64,000 nt of DNA. Origin: Calonectria ilicicola. Its lineage: Eukaryota; Ascomycota; Sordariomycetes; Hypocreales; Nectriaceae. Numbering within the stretch: the stretch's first letter is position 1; every line of letters begins with the position of its first letter. The stretch covers positions 2,480,001 through 2,544,000 of the forward strand of contig CP085833.1 of NCBI GenBank assembly GCA_020809705.1, read 5' to 3'. This document shows, in pieces, positions 33,035 through 44,645 of the stretch. The translations under genes were made by a program, and so were the position numbers. The notes below the pieces were generated by a model that worked only from the letters and a program-made list of their open reading frames with translations, did not search any database and was not told the DNA's origin.

Positions 33035-34828
33035 TCATGGGCCACCTGGCGCCCCAAAGCCCACATCGTATAGCGCTCTGTCCTTGCCATCCAACACCTG
33101 GTTCTGTTGCATGCCCATTCCGCCCACCGTGACGGCGCCGTCCACATCTACGTCCACATCGTCATCCTCTTGATGCTCTATCAGCATTTCCAAATCACGG
33201 TCCACAGCATCGGACTCGCCCGTGTCGACAACGTCTTCGGTGGCGTTTAGCAGCGCTTGGAAGTCGGCAGGCGAGTGGTACTGGTCAAAGGGTGGGAGGT
33301 CGTGAGGCGAGGATTGGTTGATGATTTGCGGGTCAATGGGTTGGTAGACGGAGGCGGCTGAGTGGTGATGATGGTGGTGGTGATGATGGTGCGCGCTGGG
33401 ATGGTCCTGGAGCATTGGGCTGTGGTGGGGGTGCTGATGATGTTGGTGGTGAGGTGACTGTGGTTGGTGATGCGGGTGCGCGTGGAGAGCTTCGTCGAGA
33501 GATGTGCTTTGGAGACTGTGCGGGTGAGGGATGAGAGAAATGTCAGCTGGGTTGGCAAAGGGGCTTGGGTTCGGCGGTGGACCGGCTTGTGTGAGCGTCG
33601 GCATCATGTTGTGGTTCTGCAAAGCCAGCACCCGTCCTGCCGCACCTGAAGGTGAAGACGGATGATCATGCGTGACTCCTCCATCTCCACCTAATACCGG
33701 ACTACAGCCCCCGGTGCTGTTGTTCACAGAGGTGGCGATAGCAGCGGCTGCGGTAGTTGCGGTGCCCTTTCTCGCTCCCCCCGGGTTGGGCGTCTTCCCC
33801 AATTCTTTACACTCAACGCAGCTGCGGATGACATCGCTCACCGTCTCCTTGATACGGCTCCAGTGATACTTTTCTGCAATGGTGGCTGTCGTTTTGTTGA
33901 TGCCGCCGTGCTGCTGGACATGGACGCGGCGGGCAATGTCGAACTGGCGGGCTGGGTCTGAGATGACCTCCTTATCTTTGAGCATGAGCTTGTCGCCGTC
34001 GAGCAGCTTATAGTGCGTCGCCGCGCTGCGGAGCCTGCTTTTCTCGGCCCGGTCAGCGCCGTTCGGGTACTCGCCGTACTTGAGGTAGAACTTGATCTTG
34101 TCGAAACGCTCTTCACTCACGAGTTCGTCGCTTTCGCGCGGGGCCAAGTCACGGCCGTAGATGATGGCGTCAATCAACTGGCCGGGGTGGCTCTTGAGGT
34201 TGCCGCAGCCCTTTACACGCCCGATGCGCTTGAAGCCGAGGCCGTCCCAGAGGCGGCACGAGGCCACGTTAGTCTCATACACGAGGTTGAAGACGGAGTA
34301 GGTGTAGCCGAGGCGCGGGGCCCAGTCGAGATACGTCTCACCCATGAGGCGGCCCACACCGCGGTTACGAGAGGCGCCGGTGACGATGAAGCCGGCGTTG
34401 GAGACGTGACTGCTGCGGCCGGGGTAGTTGGGCTTGATATAAAAGCTTCCCAAGCACTCCTTCGACCAGTCCTTGCCCTCGACAACATCCTCTGGACGCT
34501 CAATGGTGCCGAGGAACATGATGGCGCCAAAGTTCTGGAACCAGTAAGCACCAAAGTCGTCAACAGGGAATTGGTCCATCATGGGGTAAGTGTCTCCACC
34601 CTCAATCTCCTTGTTTAGCTGATCACATAGGTAGGCAAGGAGAGAGGGCGGTACCCGGTGCGGGGACGCAAAAGGCACAATCGTGGCGACGGTTTGTCGG
34701 TCCCGGAGCGTCACCTGCTTCGGCACGATCTCGGCCGGGAACCCGGGATTGCTTGGGTCCGGGTACGGAGGTTGGCCCGAGACTCGGTAGATAGTGGGGC
34801 TCGCCGGATCGTCCAGAAGGGCCGGCAT
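33035..34828 (-). CDS. spt10: Spt10-like GNAT acetyltransferase with H2C2 zinc finger
   Basis: One exon, 597 residues. A GNAT domain covers about residues 95-215, with the acetyl-CoA loop ASRNRGVGRLMGE near 152-164 and the strand SCRLWDGLGFKRIGRV. A zinc finger follows, H303-x3-H307-x29-C337-x2-C340, the spacing of the H2C2 finger of retroviral and Ty3-type integrases. This domain pair defines yeast Spt10, which binds histone gene upstream elements and affects H3 K56 acetylation and histone transcription in the nucleus. The C-terminal half is disordered, with a long His-rich tract (including a run of about 10 His, residues about 455-500) and an acidic stretch (HQEDDDVDVDVDG). The His tract is not part of the known fold. 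Its relation to Spt10 is by domain order; sequence divergence outside these domains is large. Confidence 0.8.
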   Translation of the reverse strand: MPALLDDPASPTIYRVSGQPPYPDPSNPGFPAEIVPKQVTLRDRQTVATIVPFASPHRVPPSLLAYLCDQLNKEIEGGDTYPMMDQFPVDDFGAYWFQNFGAIMFLGTIERPEDVVEGKDWSKECLGSFYIKPNYPGRSSHVSNAGFIVTGASRNRGVGRLMGETYLDWAPRLGYTYSVFNLVYETNVASCRLWDGLGFKRIGRVKGCGNLKSHPGQLIDAIIYGRDLAPRESDELVSEERFDKIKFYLKYGEYPNGADRAEKSRLRSAATHYKLLDGDKLMLKDKEVISDPARQFDIARRVHVQQHGGINKTTATIAEKYHWSRIKETVSDVIRSCVECKELGKTPNPGGARKGTATTAAAAIATSVNNSTGGCSPVLGGDGGVTHDHPSSPSGAAGRVLALQNHNMMPTLTQAGPPPNPSPFANPADISLIPHPHSLQSTSLDEALHAHPHHQPQSPHHQHHQHPHHSPMLQDHPSAHHHHHHHHHHSAASVYQPIDPQIINQSSPHDLPPFDQYHSPADFQALLNATEDVVDTGESDAVDRDLEMLIEHQEDDDVDVDVDGAVTVGGMGMQQNQVLDGKDRALYDVGFGAPGGP

Positions 34829-35696
34829 GTTGGCTCGTGTTTCTCTTGCTTCACCAACAATATATCTGGGGGGGTCTGAGCTCAGGTATGAGGCTGAAAT
34901 ATCTAATCGCCCATGCCGAGTTAGTCAAGAGGTCGCATGTCAAGCATATCATATCATATTAGAGCCCACGTCTCTCTCTCTCCCCCGTCAACCCCAAGCC
35001 CTTTGCACCAGGCCGATGCCGGCCGAGACGAGAGCGTGCATGTCTCTACATTGGAGGGAATGGTGAAGCAAAACGATGATGAACAGCATGCCAAGTGTTG
35101 GCGTTGCAGCCAGAAGGGAAATTGCCAGGAATTATGGTTGCTGGCTCCCTCCATACAAAAAGGAACTATGAGGCGTTGGGATGACGAGATAGGGCATACC
35201 GGAGCTCTAACTATGGCCAAACCACAAAGGTGGGAGATGGACCAACAGACACAACAATTCGCACTCGCCACGATTTTGGGGGTGATTTTTTTGCAGCACA
35301 AAAAGGAAAAAAACGGGGCCAGTCGAGGCGACCAGGGTCTGTCTTTGGCCTATGGTGCCGCGTGCTGAGGTGCCGTGCTATGCTCTGTAGCGCTGTGATG
35401 GGATGTATGGAGCTGTGCTGAAAAGTTCGGTCGTGAGCAGTTCTACTTGGTGAGGGGAAATGCGCAGCGACGAAGTTTCCAGGCCGCTTTTGCTTTACAT
35501 AAGAGTGCGGGGCAAATCCGCCTTGTTCCCGAGGCAAGGACCAAGACAAGACAAGGCAACTGTGGGGGGAGTCATAGTTTATCCGCTTCCTTTTATCTCA
35601 GTGTGACATCAAAACGTACAATTCACATCGTCTGCGTCTCTACATGCATGGGGGTTATTATACATAGCCTTATTGTACAACAAGAGCTCCTCCGCT
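34829..35696. other. Intergenic region, Spt10-like promoter and uS2m 3' UTR
   Basis: 868 bp. Small ORFs on both strands (for example 34937-35368 plus and 35211-35549 minus) overlap and look random. A CT-rich tract lies near 34970-34985. No gene is supported. Confidence 0.5.
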
Positions 35697-37330
35697 TTAC
35701 TCTGATTTTTTGCTGAGGGGCTTAAGTTCCGCTTCGATCTCAGCAGCCTTTGCTTTTGTAGCAGACAACTGCTCCTCAATGCTTGATAGCTGGGAGCTCG
35801 TCTCAAGAATGGCCGAGGCCGAGGCTGACGACTTGTTGCTTGACGCAATTTCCGCCTCAAGCTCAGTAGCCTTGGTCTGGAGTCCGGCCAGCTGCTCCTC
35901 AATGTTTTTCAATGAAGGAGTTCCCGAGCTCGATTTTTCCTTGGGAGCGTCCACGGCAGCCTCACCCAACATGCCCAGCATATCCTCCTCTGTGACTTCT
36001 AGTTCCTCGCCGTAAAATTGCGTACGAAGGATCTTCTGTTCTTCTTCGGTGAATCCCTCAATATTCTGTTGAATTCGGCCCATTACAGCCTTTCGCTCCT
36101 CAATGGCTGCCTTGGTCTCCTTTCTCATGTGATGAGAAATATCTTCAGGGTTGCTCCAAGTAACTTGGCCCTTGGCAGAATCTGCGAGTCTGCGCTTCTG
36201 ACCAGCCTCGCCAGCTCGTCCCAAAACGCCAGCAACAACTGCCATGGCTCGGAGACTTATGAAACGTTAGTATTTCGAATCAGAAACAAATCACTGCACA
36301 TAAACATACCTGTCATCGTTGGCGGGGATGGTGTAAGTTACCCACGATGGATCCACATTTGTATCAACCACGCCAATAGTCGGGATGGTTTTCAAACCAC
36401 ACTCATAGAGCAGAGTGTAGTTTTCCAGAGGGTTCAGGCAGACAACCAAGTCAGGCAGCAGAGGTCGAGCAGAGCCCTTGTACTTGTCGAAGCCAGGGAG
36501 TTCCTCATCGTTCTGGTCCACTACGCGGGTGCCATGCATCTTTAGAATCACATCTCGGTTGGTAATGCCTCCAGGAGTCCACTTTGTGAAAAGGTGACAA
36601 GCTCCAGCCATCTCAGCAGCCTTGGTCACAATTTCCATCTGACCCTTTCGGGTTCCCACGAAGAGAATCAAGCCACCACGGTATGCAACCTCCTCTACCA
36701 CACGAGCCGCACGTCGCAAGTGTGCTGCTGTCGTCTCAAGAGAGATTATATGAATACCTTCACGCACGCCATAAATGTATCGTGAGTTTGCTGGGTTCCA
36801 GAGGGAGGTGCTGTGGCCCATATGGGTTTGCGAAGCCATCAGAAGCTCAAGCGTAACATCTTCGGGTCCGGGGGGGTTGCTTATAAGCTCGGTGGGAACA
36901 TATTGGCGCTCAACACGGGAACCAAGGCTTCTGGTTGTGTTCTGAATACGTCGGAATTCGGTGTACTGCTGGGCGGGGGTGGCAGCTGTGGAATTGGCAG
37001 TCTTGTGCTTTGTGGTCCAAGCCTTGCCCTTGTGCTCGTGCGCCGAGTCGGTTCCAAGAGAAAGAATGGTATCCTGCACAATTCTCTGCTTCTTCCTCGA
37101 TGCAGAAACAATCTTTGCTGGTGCGGTCGGAGCCTGAGACGCAGGCCAGGACGATTGGGACTGCGTCTCGGTCGGGGTTTGGGTGCTGACTTCGGTGGAA
37201 AGCTGTCGAAGAGATGTCCTAGAGACGGGAGACGCCAATGTGCGGCGGCCTGAGTGCATGAGTACTCATATTATTAACAGGTGGTTCCAATTGACTTACC
37301 AAACCGCACGGCCGCGTTCCTCAGTACCAT
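35697..37330 (-). CDS. mrp4: Mitochondrial small ribosomal subunit protein uS2m (MRP4)
   Basis: Three exons, 37330-37300, 37249-36310 and 36255-35697, joined in phase, give 509 residues. The N terminus MVLRNAAVRFGRRTLAS is basic and amphipathic, as a matrix targeting signal. The uS2 domain runs from about residue 120 to 330: MASQTHMGHSTSLWNPANSRYIYG, the GLILFVGTRKGQMEIV strand, FTKWTPGGITN, LPDLVVCLNPLEN and IPTIGVVDTNVDPS, ending IPANDDS. The protein binds the head/body of the mitochondrial 28S-37S subunit. It is longer than bacterial uS2 (about 240) because of a C-terminal extension with a coiled coil. Two related 24-residue heptad segments (IEEQLAGLQTKATELEAEI and IEEQLSATKAKAAEIEAEL) lie near the end. 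The first intron lies after codon 10. Confidence 0.93.
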
Positions 37331-37683
37331 GGTGAATGCTTTTGCGGTTACTCGGTGGTCTTGATACTCGTTCCACCATTACCAAATTTTGGCCATCGGA
37401 ATAGCCTCGGAGCACAAGATTTTCCGGCGCCGGTCAACAACCAACCACTCAACCCACGTCAAGCACACACAAAGGGTTCAATTCAATTGATTGAAACAAG
37501 CAAAAGGAAAGTAGTGATTTGGAGTATCTTCTAAATAAGAAAAGCACATAGAAAATTTTAATGCGATTAAGGCTTGCAAGGGTAATCTCTAGAGACAAAA
37601 AATTTTCTACATATCTACAATCTCCAGGTACTGCCGTCTTTCATCAAGTCGTTAACAAGGATAGGTTCACTTTGGGTGTTCCT
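37331..37683. other. uS2m promoter and 3' UTR of the CBS/PB1 gene
   Basis: 353 bp between two minus-strand genes. No gene or motif was recognised beyond AT-rich sequence at 37500-37570. Confidence 0.5.
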
Positions 37684-39894
37684 TTATCGGCTGGTAATCC
37701 TCGAAATAGTAAAGACACCAACAATTACCACGGCCAATGTGACGATGGCACCAGGCAGAAGAAGTTCGTTTGGAACGCCAGCAATGACCTGCTCGGGGAG
37801 GGAAGGGGCCGGTCGAGCCCGTCGGGGCCTTCGCACGGTTGATGCCACTTCTTCCTCGTCGTCTTCATCCTCGTCATCCTCGTCTTCCTCATCCTCTTCT
37901 GGCCACCACTTGCGTCTCTCGCGAAGACCAGAACCAGTCGATGCGGGGGTTGGGAGGGCAATCTCAGTGGTAGCTTGGACAGGAGGCTTTTCGGGATCAT
38001 GAACGTAGAGGTCGACCTTCTCGTGATGGCAGTGACGAGCAAGCAAAACAGCTTCAACCAAATCTTGGTTGGTGGTGATGGAAACAGTGTCACCTTCATC
38101 ATCCATGTAGCTCAGGGCGAATCCGGGTCCAGTGATTGAGCCGTCCTCGACCTCGGGGGTTCCACCAATGCTCTCAGCCTCGCTGCCAAGCTTGACAGCA
38201 ACGGCTGAGACAAAAACTTCCATTCCCTCAGCAGCAATCACCTTGACACGGTGTACTCTGCCGGAAGGAGCCTTGAACTTGAAAGAGAACGGAATCTCCT
38301 CGGGCAACCGAGTTTCGTGGCCATCTGGAAGCAATGATCGAGGGGGGGACTCGATACCAACGTGGGAGGCAGAGTCTCCAGGGGCAAGGCTATCACCAAG
38401 ACGATCACGAGTCACATCTGGAGAAGTAAGACGTGAGCCCATGTGTGTATGGTGCATAGCACTACCTCCTTCTCCAGACATCATAGACTCGGACTCGTTG
38501 TCCAGGGAAAGCCAAAACTTGTTCCAGGCAGGGCCCTCGTCAGTGGTGCTGGACATGGTATTGATTTGCTCCAGAGTAGCATAGGTGAGCTTGAGAACAT
38601 CAACCATGCCAACAATCTCGCCGCCATCGTTCATGACAGGAAGGTTGAGGTAGTGACCATCTACAGAGTTCGATTAGATAATTCGAAAACACACACATAT
38701 ATAAATCACAGTTGAGGGTACATACCGTGCATCTTGCGCAGAGCGGCCTGGAGGGTCATATCCATAGGAGCAAAATCAGGGTGAGGGGTCATGACACGCA
38801 CGACACTGCAATTGGATGGGTCAAGACCGGGGGCGATAACTCGGAGGACAACATCCTTGCTGGTGAAAATACCAGTAATGGCGCCCTGGTCCTGAACGAG
38901 CACGGCAGTAGTGCGGTTCTCCTTCATGAGCGCCGCGGCCTCCTTAACTGAGGTCCTCACACTGACAGTGGTGGGCGGGATTCCGTTAAGAACCGTCTCC
39001 AAGGTGGGGCCAGACATCTTGGAACGTAGAGCCTCGACATACTGAATAATCTGCTGAGGCTGAGTAGAACCCAATTCAGATTGAACACCTTCGAGCGCAT
39101 CGTACAATTTTCGGGACGAGGAGTAGGCACGCTCGAGTTTCTCCATTGCATCATAAAAACACTTGGTGATATCCAGAATACCAACAATATCCTGGTTCTC
39201 GTCCATAACTGGCAGATGTCGGAAACCCTTTCGCACCATCAAATCAAGAGCATCAGTAGCACTGGTGTCTGTACGGGCGCAAAGTGGGTTCTTGGTCATG
39301 ATTTCGGCAATTGTGACATTGGCGGCCTTGGCTCCGGTGCCCACAACACGGAAAGCAAGATCCTTGGCAGTGAAAATACCAGCGATTCGGTCATCGTCGT
39401 CGGTAACAAGAACGCAATCCTCCCGCTTGGCGGCCATCAACTGGGCCGCCTCAGAGACGGTGGTTGCGGGCTTGATCTGGAGAGCGGGGCTGGGTTTGAG
39501 GGCGAGGACCGTGCCAGGAGGGGCTTTTCGGGTGTGGCGAGCTCGACTCGTGAGGTGTTTCTTCTTGGAGAGGTCGTTTTCGAGTTTTCGTCGGATGGCC
39601 TGGACGAGTATTGGTCAACACATAGTTCGACACGGCATAGTAAAGACGATCGAGGGGTCTTTTCAGCGCAAGACCGTCGCATAGTGGATAACGGACCTCA
39701 TCTCGTTTGGATTGCTTCTGGCGACTCGCACTGACGGAAGAGCTGGCCTCGGTCTGCTGGGGCATATGCTGCTCAAGAACAGGACGAGGAATGTTAGAAG
39801 CGCCGCCGCCTCCTCCGCCGCCAGGGCTGTTGCCGAAGGGAGCGGCACCACGGCCCTGACGAGTGGGCGTGCCTCTGAGAGTGTTGCCGGACAT
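37684..39894 (-). CDS. CBS-domain, PB1-domain tail-anchored protein (Mug70-like)
   Basis: Exons 39894-39697, 39599-38726 and 38660-37684 give 682 residues. After a Gly-rich, disordered N terminus come four CBS motifs in two Bateman pairs: AQLMAAKREDCVLVTDDDDRIAGIFTAKDLAFRVV, then KGFRHLPVMDENQDIVGILDI; then AAALMKENRTTAVLVQDQGAITGIFTSKDVVLRVI and LNLPVMNDGGEIVGMVDVLKL. A PB1-like domain follows (SFKFKAPSGRVHRVKVIAAEG to YMDDEGDTVSITTNQDLVEAVLLA). An acidic run precedes a single C-terminal hydrophobic segment (LLLPGAIVTLAVVIVGVFTI), suggesting a tail-anchored membrane protein. The same order is found in Schizosaccharomyces pombe Mug70, whose biochemical role is little known. CBS pairs usually bind adenine nucleotides; PB1 mediates protein pairing. 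Ligand and location here are inferred. Confidence 0.88.
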
Positions 39895-42261
39895 GGCGGC
39901 TGAAGGTGGGATGGTTCGGTCAAGAAAAGATGTGACGAACGACGATTGGCACCGAGGGGCAAAAAGGCGATTTTACACAAGGTGCAGCATATGGAGGAGG
40001 GACTGCAGAATAAGAGAGGCACCCAACAGCCAATCGCAGCGGCTGAGTTGAATCCTGGGCGTGCGAAATGGGGTGATGTCAAAATGGTCGGTCAGGATGT
40101 GGATGGTGACCTGGGTCTCCCTGACACTTTTGCTTAGGACGTTGTCGCGGTGACTGATTTTGGGGCCTTGGCTCATTTTGGTGTGGTACCTGAGGGGCTA
40201 GGCCCAGACTGGCTCTGTACCTACGGCTTCACCCGACTGACCTCACTGTCAACCTATTACAGGCGGTGCCATCCGCTCTCACGTGTCTGCTTGCGAGTTT
40301 GCCACGGCGCAGCATTTTTATCTATACCGCAAGATGAGCGTCTTGCGAATCCCTCATCTGGCTTTTCAATGTCCCTTCTCTAAATGTACCACATGGGATC
40401 GCCCCGTATTTCGTTTCTAATCATTTGTGACCATGCCGAGGCGAGACGATCCAATGCAACCGAGCGCCCAAAATTATTGATCAGTAGCCGGAGCCTCGGG
40501 ACCAGCTAGTCTGGGCTGCATAAAAAGCCAAAACTCCGCGAACGATATTAGTAGTATTTAATTGCCGGGGAAGATCACGAACACGTCAGAGGCACAACAC
40601 AACTTGCCATTGATGGTGTGCAATATGCGCAATGGCATATAACCCCCATCCAATGAATTTTCATCTCGGGTGTTATGGTGTGTTTGTATGCGCAAGCAAG
40701 GTGCCCGTTGCCTCACCTATAGGGTAGCCGCATGCAGTCAGCTTCTTGTTTACACAAGGTTGCCGATCCAACATCATGACACCCGTTTCCAGGGCTGGGA
40801 CGGAAGCCTCACAGTCAGACATTGATCGCCTAGGAACTGTTGATGCTCGTCAGGACCAAGCTTTTATGTCCCACGCTCAGAATGGCCTAAAGATTTTTTC
40901 CTTCCGAGGATGGTTAGCAGGCCTGGGTTGGGCCATGCTAGGTCCCATGGGTCGTCTGTGCCGTCGTCCTAAAGAACGCCTCTTTTGAGCTATCCTTGTC
41001 GTCTGAACTATTCTCCCACATTTGGTACATGGTTGATACATAATCCGTTATGCTAATGAACATGTACTATGCTGCACTGACACGGCATAACCTGAGCACC
41101 GATCCCCGAAGTAGATCAACTCGTAAAATGTCCGACCAACGTGGCGGTGGCACATGTTGCTCCCAACGTCTAAAGGCGCCAGCAGCCTCCAGCGCACAAC
41201 GGCTCATCAATCTATCTGAGAAGAGAGTAGCACCATCCCACGGGCCTTGACCCAGCTCACCTGCAGACCTGCCCGTCAGTATGCCTGGCATGAAGATATT
41301 CCCCGGCCGCCGCTCTGAGGATAGCTCAGACGTCCGAGGGCGCTGCGGGTTTCTGAAACCAGGACGTCACCGTATCAGGTGCTCGGATGGGTCGCTGCTA
41401 ATAGTGGGCGCTTCATTCATAGGCAGCACTGGAATTCTACTCGGTCGCGGGGCAGCCTCAGTAAGCGCTTGGCTCATGGGAGCGCTTCAATAAAATTAAC
41501 CGAGAAGCAATTTCATTAGAGACGCCATGAGATGAAGACCTCAGTCGAGTCGAGGGAGCATGGCCAGACTGGAGCCGCGAGACGGACTATGGCAGCAAAG
41601 GGAGGCAATCGGTAATTGCGACCGTACATGGGTCGAGTTGCCAGCCGCCGCAGCAGGTGGAAAAAGAAAATCAGAGCAAATGATGAGCAATTGGTTTTCG
41701 GCCGTGTCTTAGATTTGGTCTCGTTAGCCGCCCCTGGTGACGCGGTGGTGCGATGCAGGGCTCCTGGACGGAGAGCTTTTGGGTTGCCCTGGCGACGATG
41801 TCAACAACGGCCAGCAGCCATTACACCAGGCCGCCGCCCACAGCTCGTCGTGAGCCTGGCTTTGAACCCACTCTTCCTGGTCTCTATCGCTTCCTTGAGC
41901 ATCAAATCCACATCTGAAGGACAGCTTACATATCCCATCCCATCTTCGGGGAGAGCACCTCAGCGAGGCGAGCGTTCCTAAAGCCATCTATCGCCTGAAC
42001 AAGGCGTGTCCAACTTCATCCACTATTTGCAAAGTCGCCTGCGACTGAGCACGACCAAATCCATCTACTAGCCCGGCGCTCTGTGCTTGCGCTGCGTGAG
42101 GTGAGCAGGATCGCGACAGGCACCAAAGAAAGGGGAGCTTTCTGCTGGAATCGCAAGACGCTGATAGCGCGGCGCGTCGCAGTTTCGGACCAACAGGTTC
42201 CTATATCGACAACCAATCGACCGACGACAATTCCCTTCCGGACTCCCTTGCGACAATAAAT
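39895..42261. promoter_or_regulatory. Divergent intergenic region of Mug70-like and Ace2/Swi5-like genes
   Basis: 2.4 kb separating oppositely oriented genes. It has no supported ORF: 40746-40988, 41616-41981, and the overlapping minus ORFs 42016-42429 and 42068-42373 lack domains. The size suits a regulated transcription-factor promoter or a long leader. No specific element was assigned. Confidence 0.4.
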
Positions 42262-44645
42262 ATGCTGTCCAATCCAAATGGACTTCATGCCCGACAGAGG
42301 CAGCATCGGCGTCAAAACTCGACGCCGACTGGCTTTGAAGGAGTGAAGATCCCCAATCTGCCCAACACGACACAACGACAAGCCGCTGGCCATCGCCGCG
42401 GTCTCAGCCTCGACATTCGACGACAACACAATTCGGCATCACCGACAGCACGGCAGAATCTAATGGTAAGTGCGACTACTAACAATACAGGATTAGCAAA
42501 CAATTCGCAGCATAACGTTCTGCGAGAAGCGCAGCAGCAACGCATTCAAGCACGCCCGGGCCCCCATTCGCATCCCTATGTCGCCATGGCGCAGAGCGGT
42601 AGCGAGAACTACTTGATGTCTCCCCATGGCACTCCCCAGACACAACGGTTTGATCCGTCTTGCTTTGACCCTGCCAGCTTGCCTTTTGGCCCTTACAGCG
42701 GTGAAATGAATGTCATGATGGCCAAGGGCCAAGCAGCCTACGGGGAAAACATGTCGGGAGGTAAGGATTTTGATATCTTTAACACTGACAGTGCACTTTC
42801 AACTCCCACTTTTGTAAACTTCCCAGATAGCGCCTCCGCCCAGGGATGGGTCTCCGAGGGAGACACATCCAGCACCCGGAGGACATCGCGGAGAATTAGC
42901 AACGGTATTATGGACCGGGTCAGCAAGTTTGAGAACCTTGGAGTCGATGGACTCCCCAGACCCGCAACTCCTCCCAGCGCAAATTCACACAGTAAGAGAT
43001 GGCCTTCAGAATGAACACCCGTTAACTGGCGATTGACTAACACGGTCCCGCAGCCCCAGGATTCTACCCCCCTACACCAATGGAAACCCCCCAAGACCGA
43101 CTGGCAAAGAATGAGCCTGTCCCAAGCAGATTTCAAGACGGCTATGATGAGTCTATGGAAGAGACCATCAAGCCTGTGAGAAATCGTGGTGGCAACCGCC
43201 GAGCCCAGAACATTTTCCAGGACATGCAAAAGCAGTCTGAGCAGCAACAACCAGCCGTTGTTCCTAGCCCTCCCAAGTCAAACCCAATGCCTGAAGTAGA
43301 CAACTTCAGCAACGTGCCTCTCCACACTCCCGACTACATGAGCATGAACAACTTTAACAACGAGTTCATGAAGATCGAGAACAGCTTTGAGATGAACCAG
43401 CAGCTGGCTCAGCAGGCTGAGAATCCTCAGATGGCCCAGTATATTCAGCCATATCCCTTGACTGCTCAAAGCCTTGCTGCCGCTCCCCAGACCGCTTCAT
43501 CCCGTCGTGAATCGCCTCACCGTCGCGCTGAGTCCATGGCCAGCATTGCCAGTGCTGCTAGCATTGCTGACATCAACATTGAGGAAACCAAGACCGAGAC
43601 CGGCGTAACTATCGAGGAAATCTCCCAGTACATTCGTGGCCCCGATGCCTCAGATGGCAAGTGGGTCTGCCTATACGAAGACTGTGGCAAGAAGTTTGGT
43701 CGCAAGGAGAATATCAAGTCACACGTTCAGACTCATCTCAACGATCGCCAGTACCAATGCCCTACTTGCCAGAAGTGCTTTGTCCGTCAACACGACCTCA
43801 AGAGACACGCCAAGATCCACACTGGAATCAAGCCTTACCCCTGTGAATGTGGAAACAGCTTTGCTCGTCACGATGCTCTCACCAGGCACAGGCAACGAGG
43901 TATGTGCATTGGTGCTTTTGATGGCATTGTTCGCAAGGTCGTCAAGCGCGGCCGCCCGAAGAAGAACCGCCCCGATATGGAAACTCGCATGGAGAAGTCT
44001 TCGCGAACCCGCAAGAAGAACATGTCGATCAGCTCCATGTCATCCTTTTCTGGCTACTCTGACAGCTCCGCCGTCAACTCGCCTGATAACGACTACAACA
44101 TGCTCGATGATATGATGGACATTGCAATCCCGCCTCAGACTCAGCACATGTCATCAGTGTCATCTGCACCAATGGGAGCCGTTGTTAGTCATGTTGTCAA
44201 TGACATGACCTCGTCGCCCTCTGCAGTCAGCGCTCACTCCTACGTCTCCCCCGAGGCTATCATGGATGGAACACCTGTGAATGCTACAAGCCCCGCTAAG
44301 AGCGCGGCCAGCCAGTACAACACACCTCCCGAGCTCTCCCAGTCATCCTCACCACCTCCTACTCAGTTCTTTGATGTGGATCCTAACGCGTCGATCGGTA
44401 CAGACGACCTGAGCTCTCTCTCTGGCACTAGCGCGATTATAACCTCGACTAGCATGACTGGAGCTCTACCTCTTGGCATGAGCGACCCCGATGATGACAT
44501 GCTGCTCCAATTCACAAATGACGAAGGCCTAGTCCAGCTAGACCGCGATCCTAGCATGCTTATGATGAGCAAATTCGACGAAGAATTCGATAATGCCGTT
44601 GGCATGTTCTCGAACAATGATGACGTCTTCTTCGGCAGCACCTAA
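42262..44645 (+). CDS. C2H2 zinc-finger transcription factor, Ace2/Swi5 type
   Basis: Exons 42262-42991 and 43054-44645 (intron donor GTAAGA, branch GACTAAC, acceptor CAG) give 773 residues. The N terminus is Gln/Asn-rich with a conserved-looking start (MLSNPNGLHARQRQHRRQNSTP). Three zinc fingers occupy about residues 446-535: CLYEDCGKKFGRKENIKSH, CPTCQKCFVRQHDLKRHAKIH and the atypical third finger CECGNSFARHDALTRHRQRGMC, where the last ligand is Cys. This third-finger form is a signature of Ace2/Swi5. A basic patch follows (KVVKRGRPKKNRPDME), probably nuclear localisation. The long C terminus is Ser/Pro/Met-rich and acidic at the end. In yeasts this family switches on daughter-cell separation and G1 genes and is controlled by Cdk phosphorylation; Ser-Pro sites are plentiful here. 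Confidence 0.88.

Noticed and set aside
34013..34618. 201-codon plus-strand ORF
   Set aside because: Antisense shadow of the Spt10-like gene.
39081..39734. 217-codon plus-strand ORF
   Set aside because: Antisense shadow of the CBS/PB1 gene; no independent support.
42466..42490. Intron-like GTAAGT ... CTAAC ... CAG within exon 1 of the zinc-finger gene
   Set aside because: Only 25 nt and not a multiple of three, so removing it would break the frame; it reads well as coding sequence.
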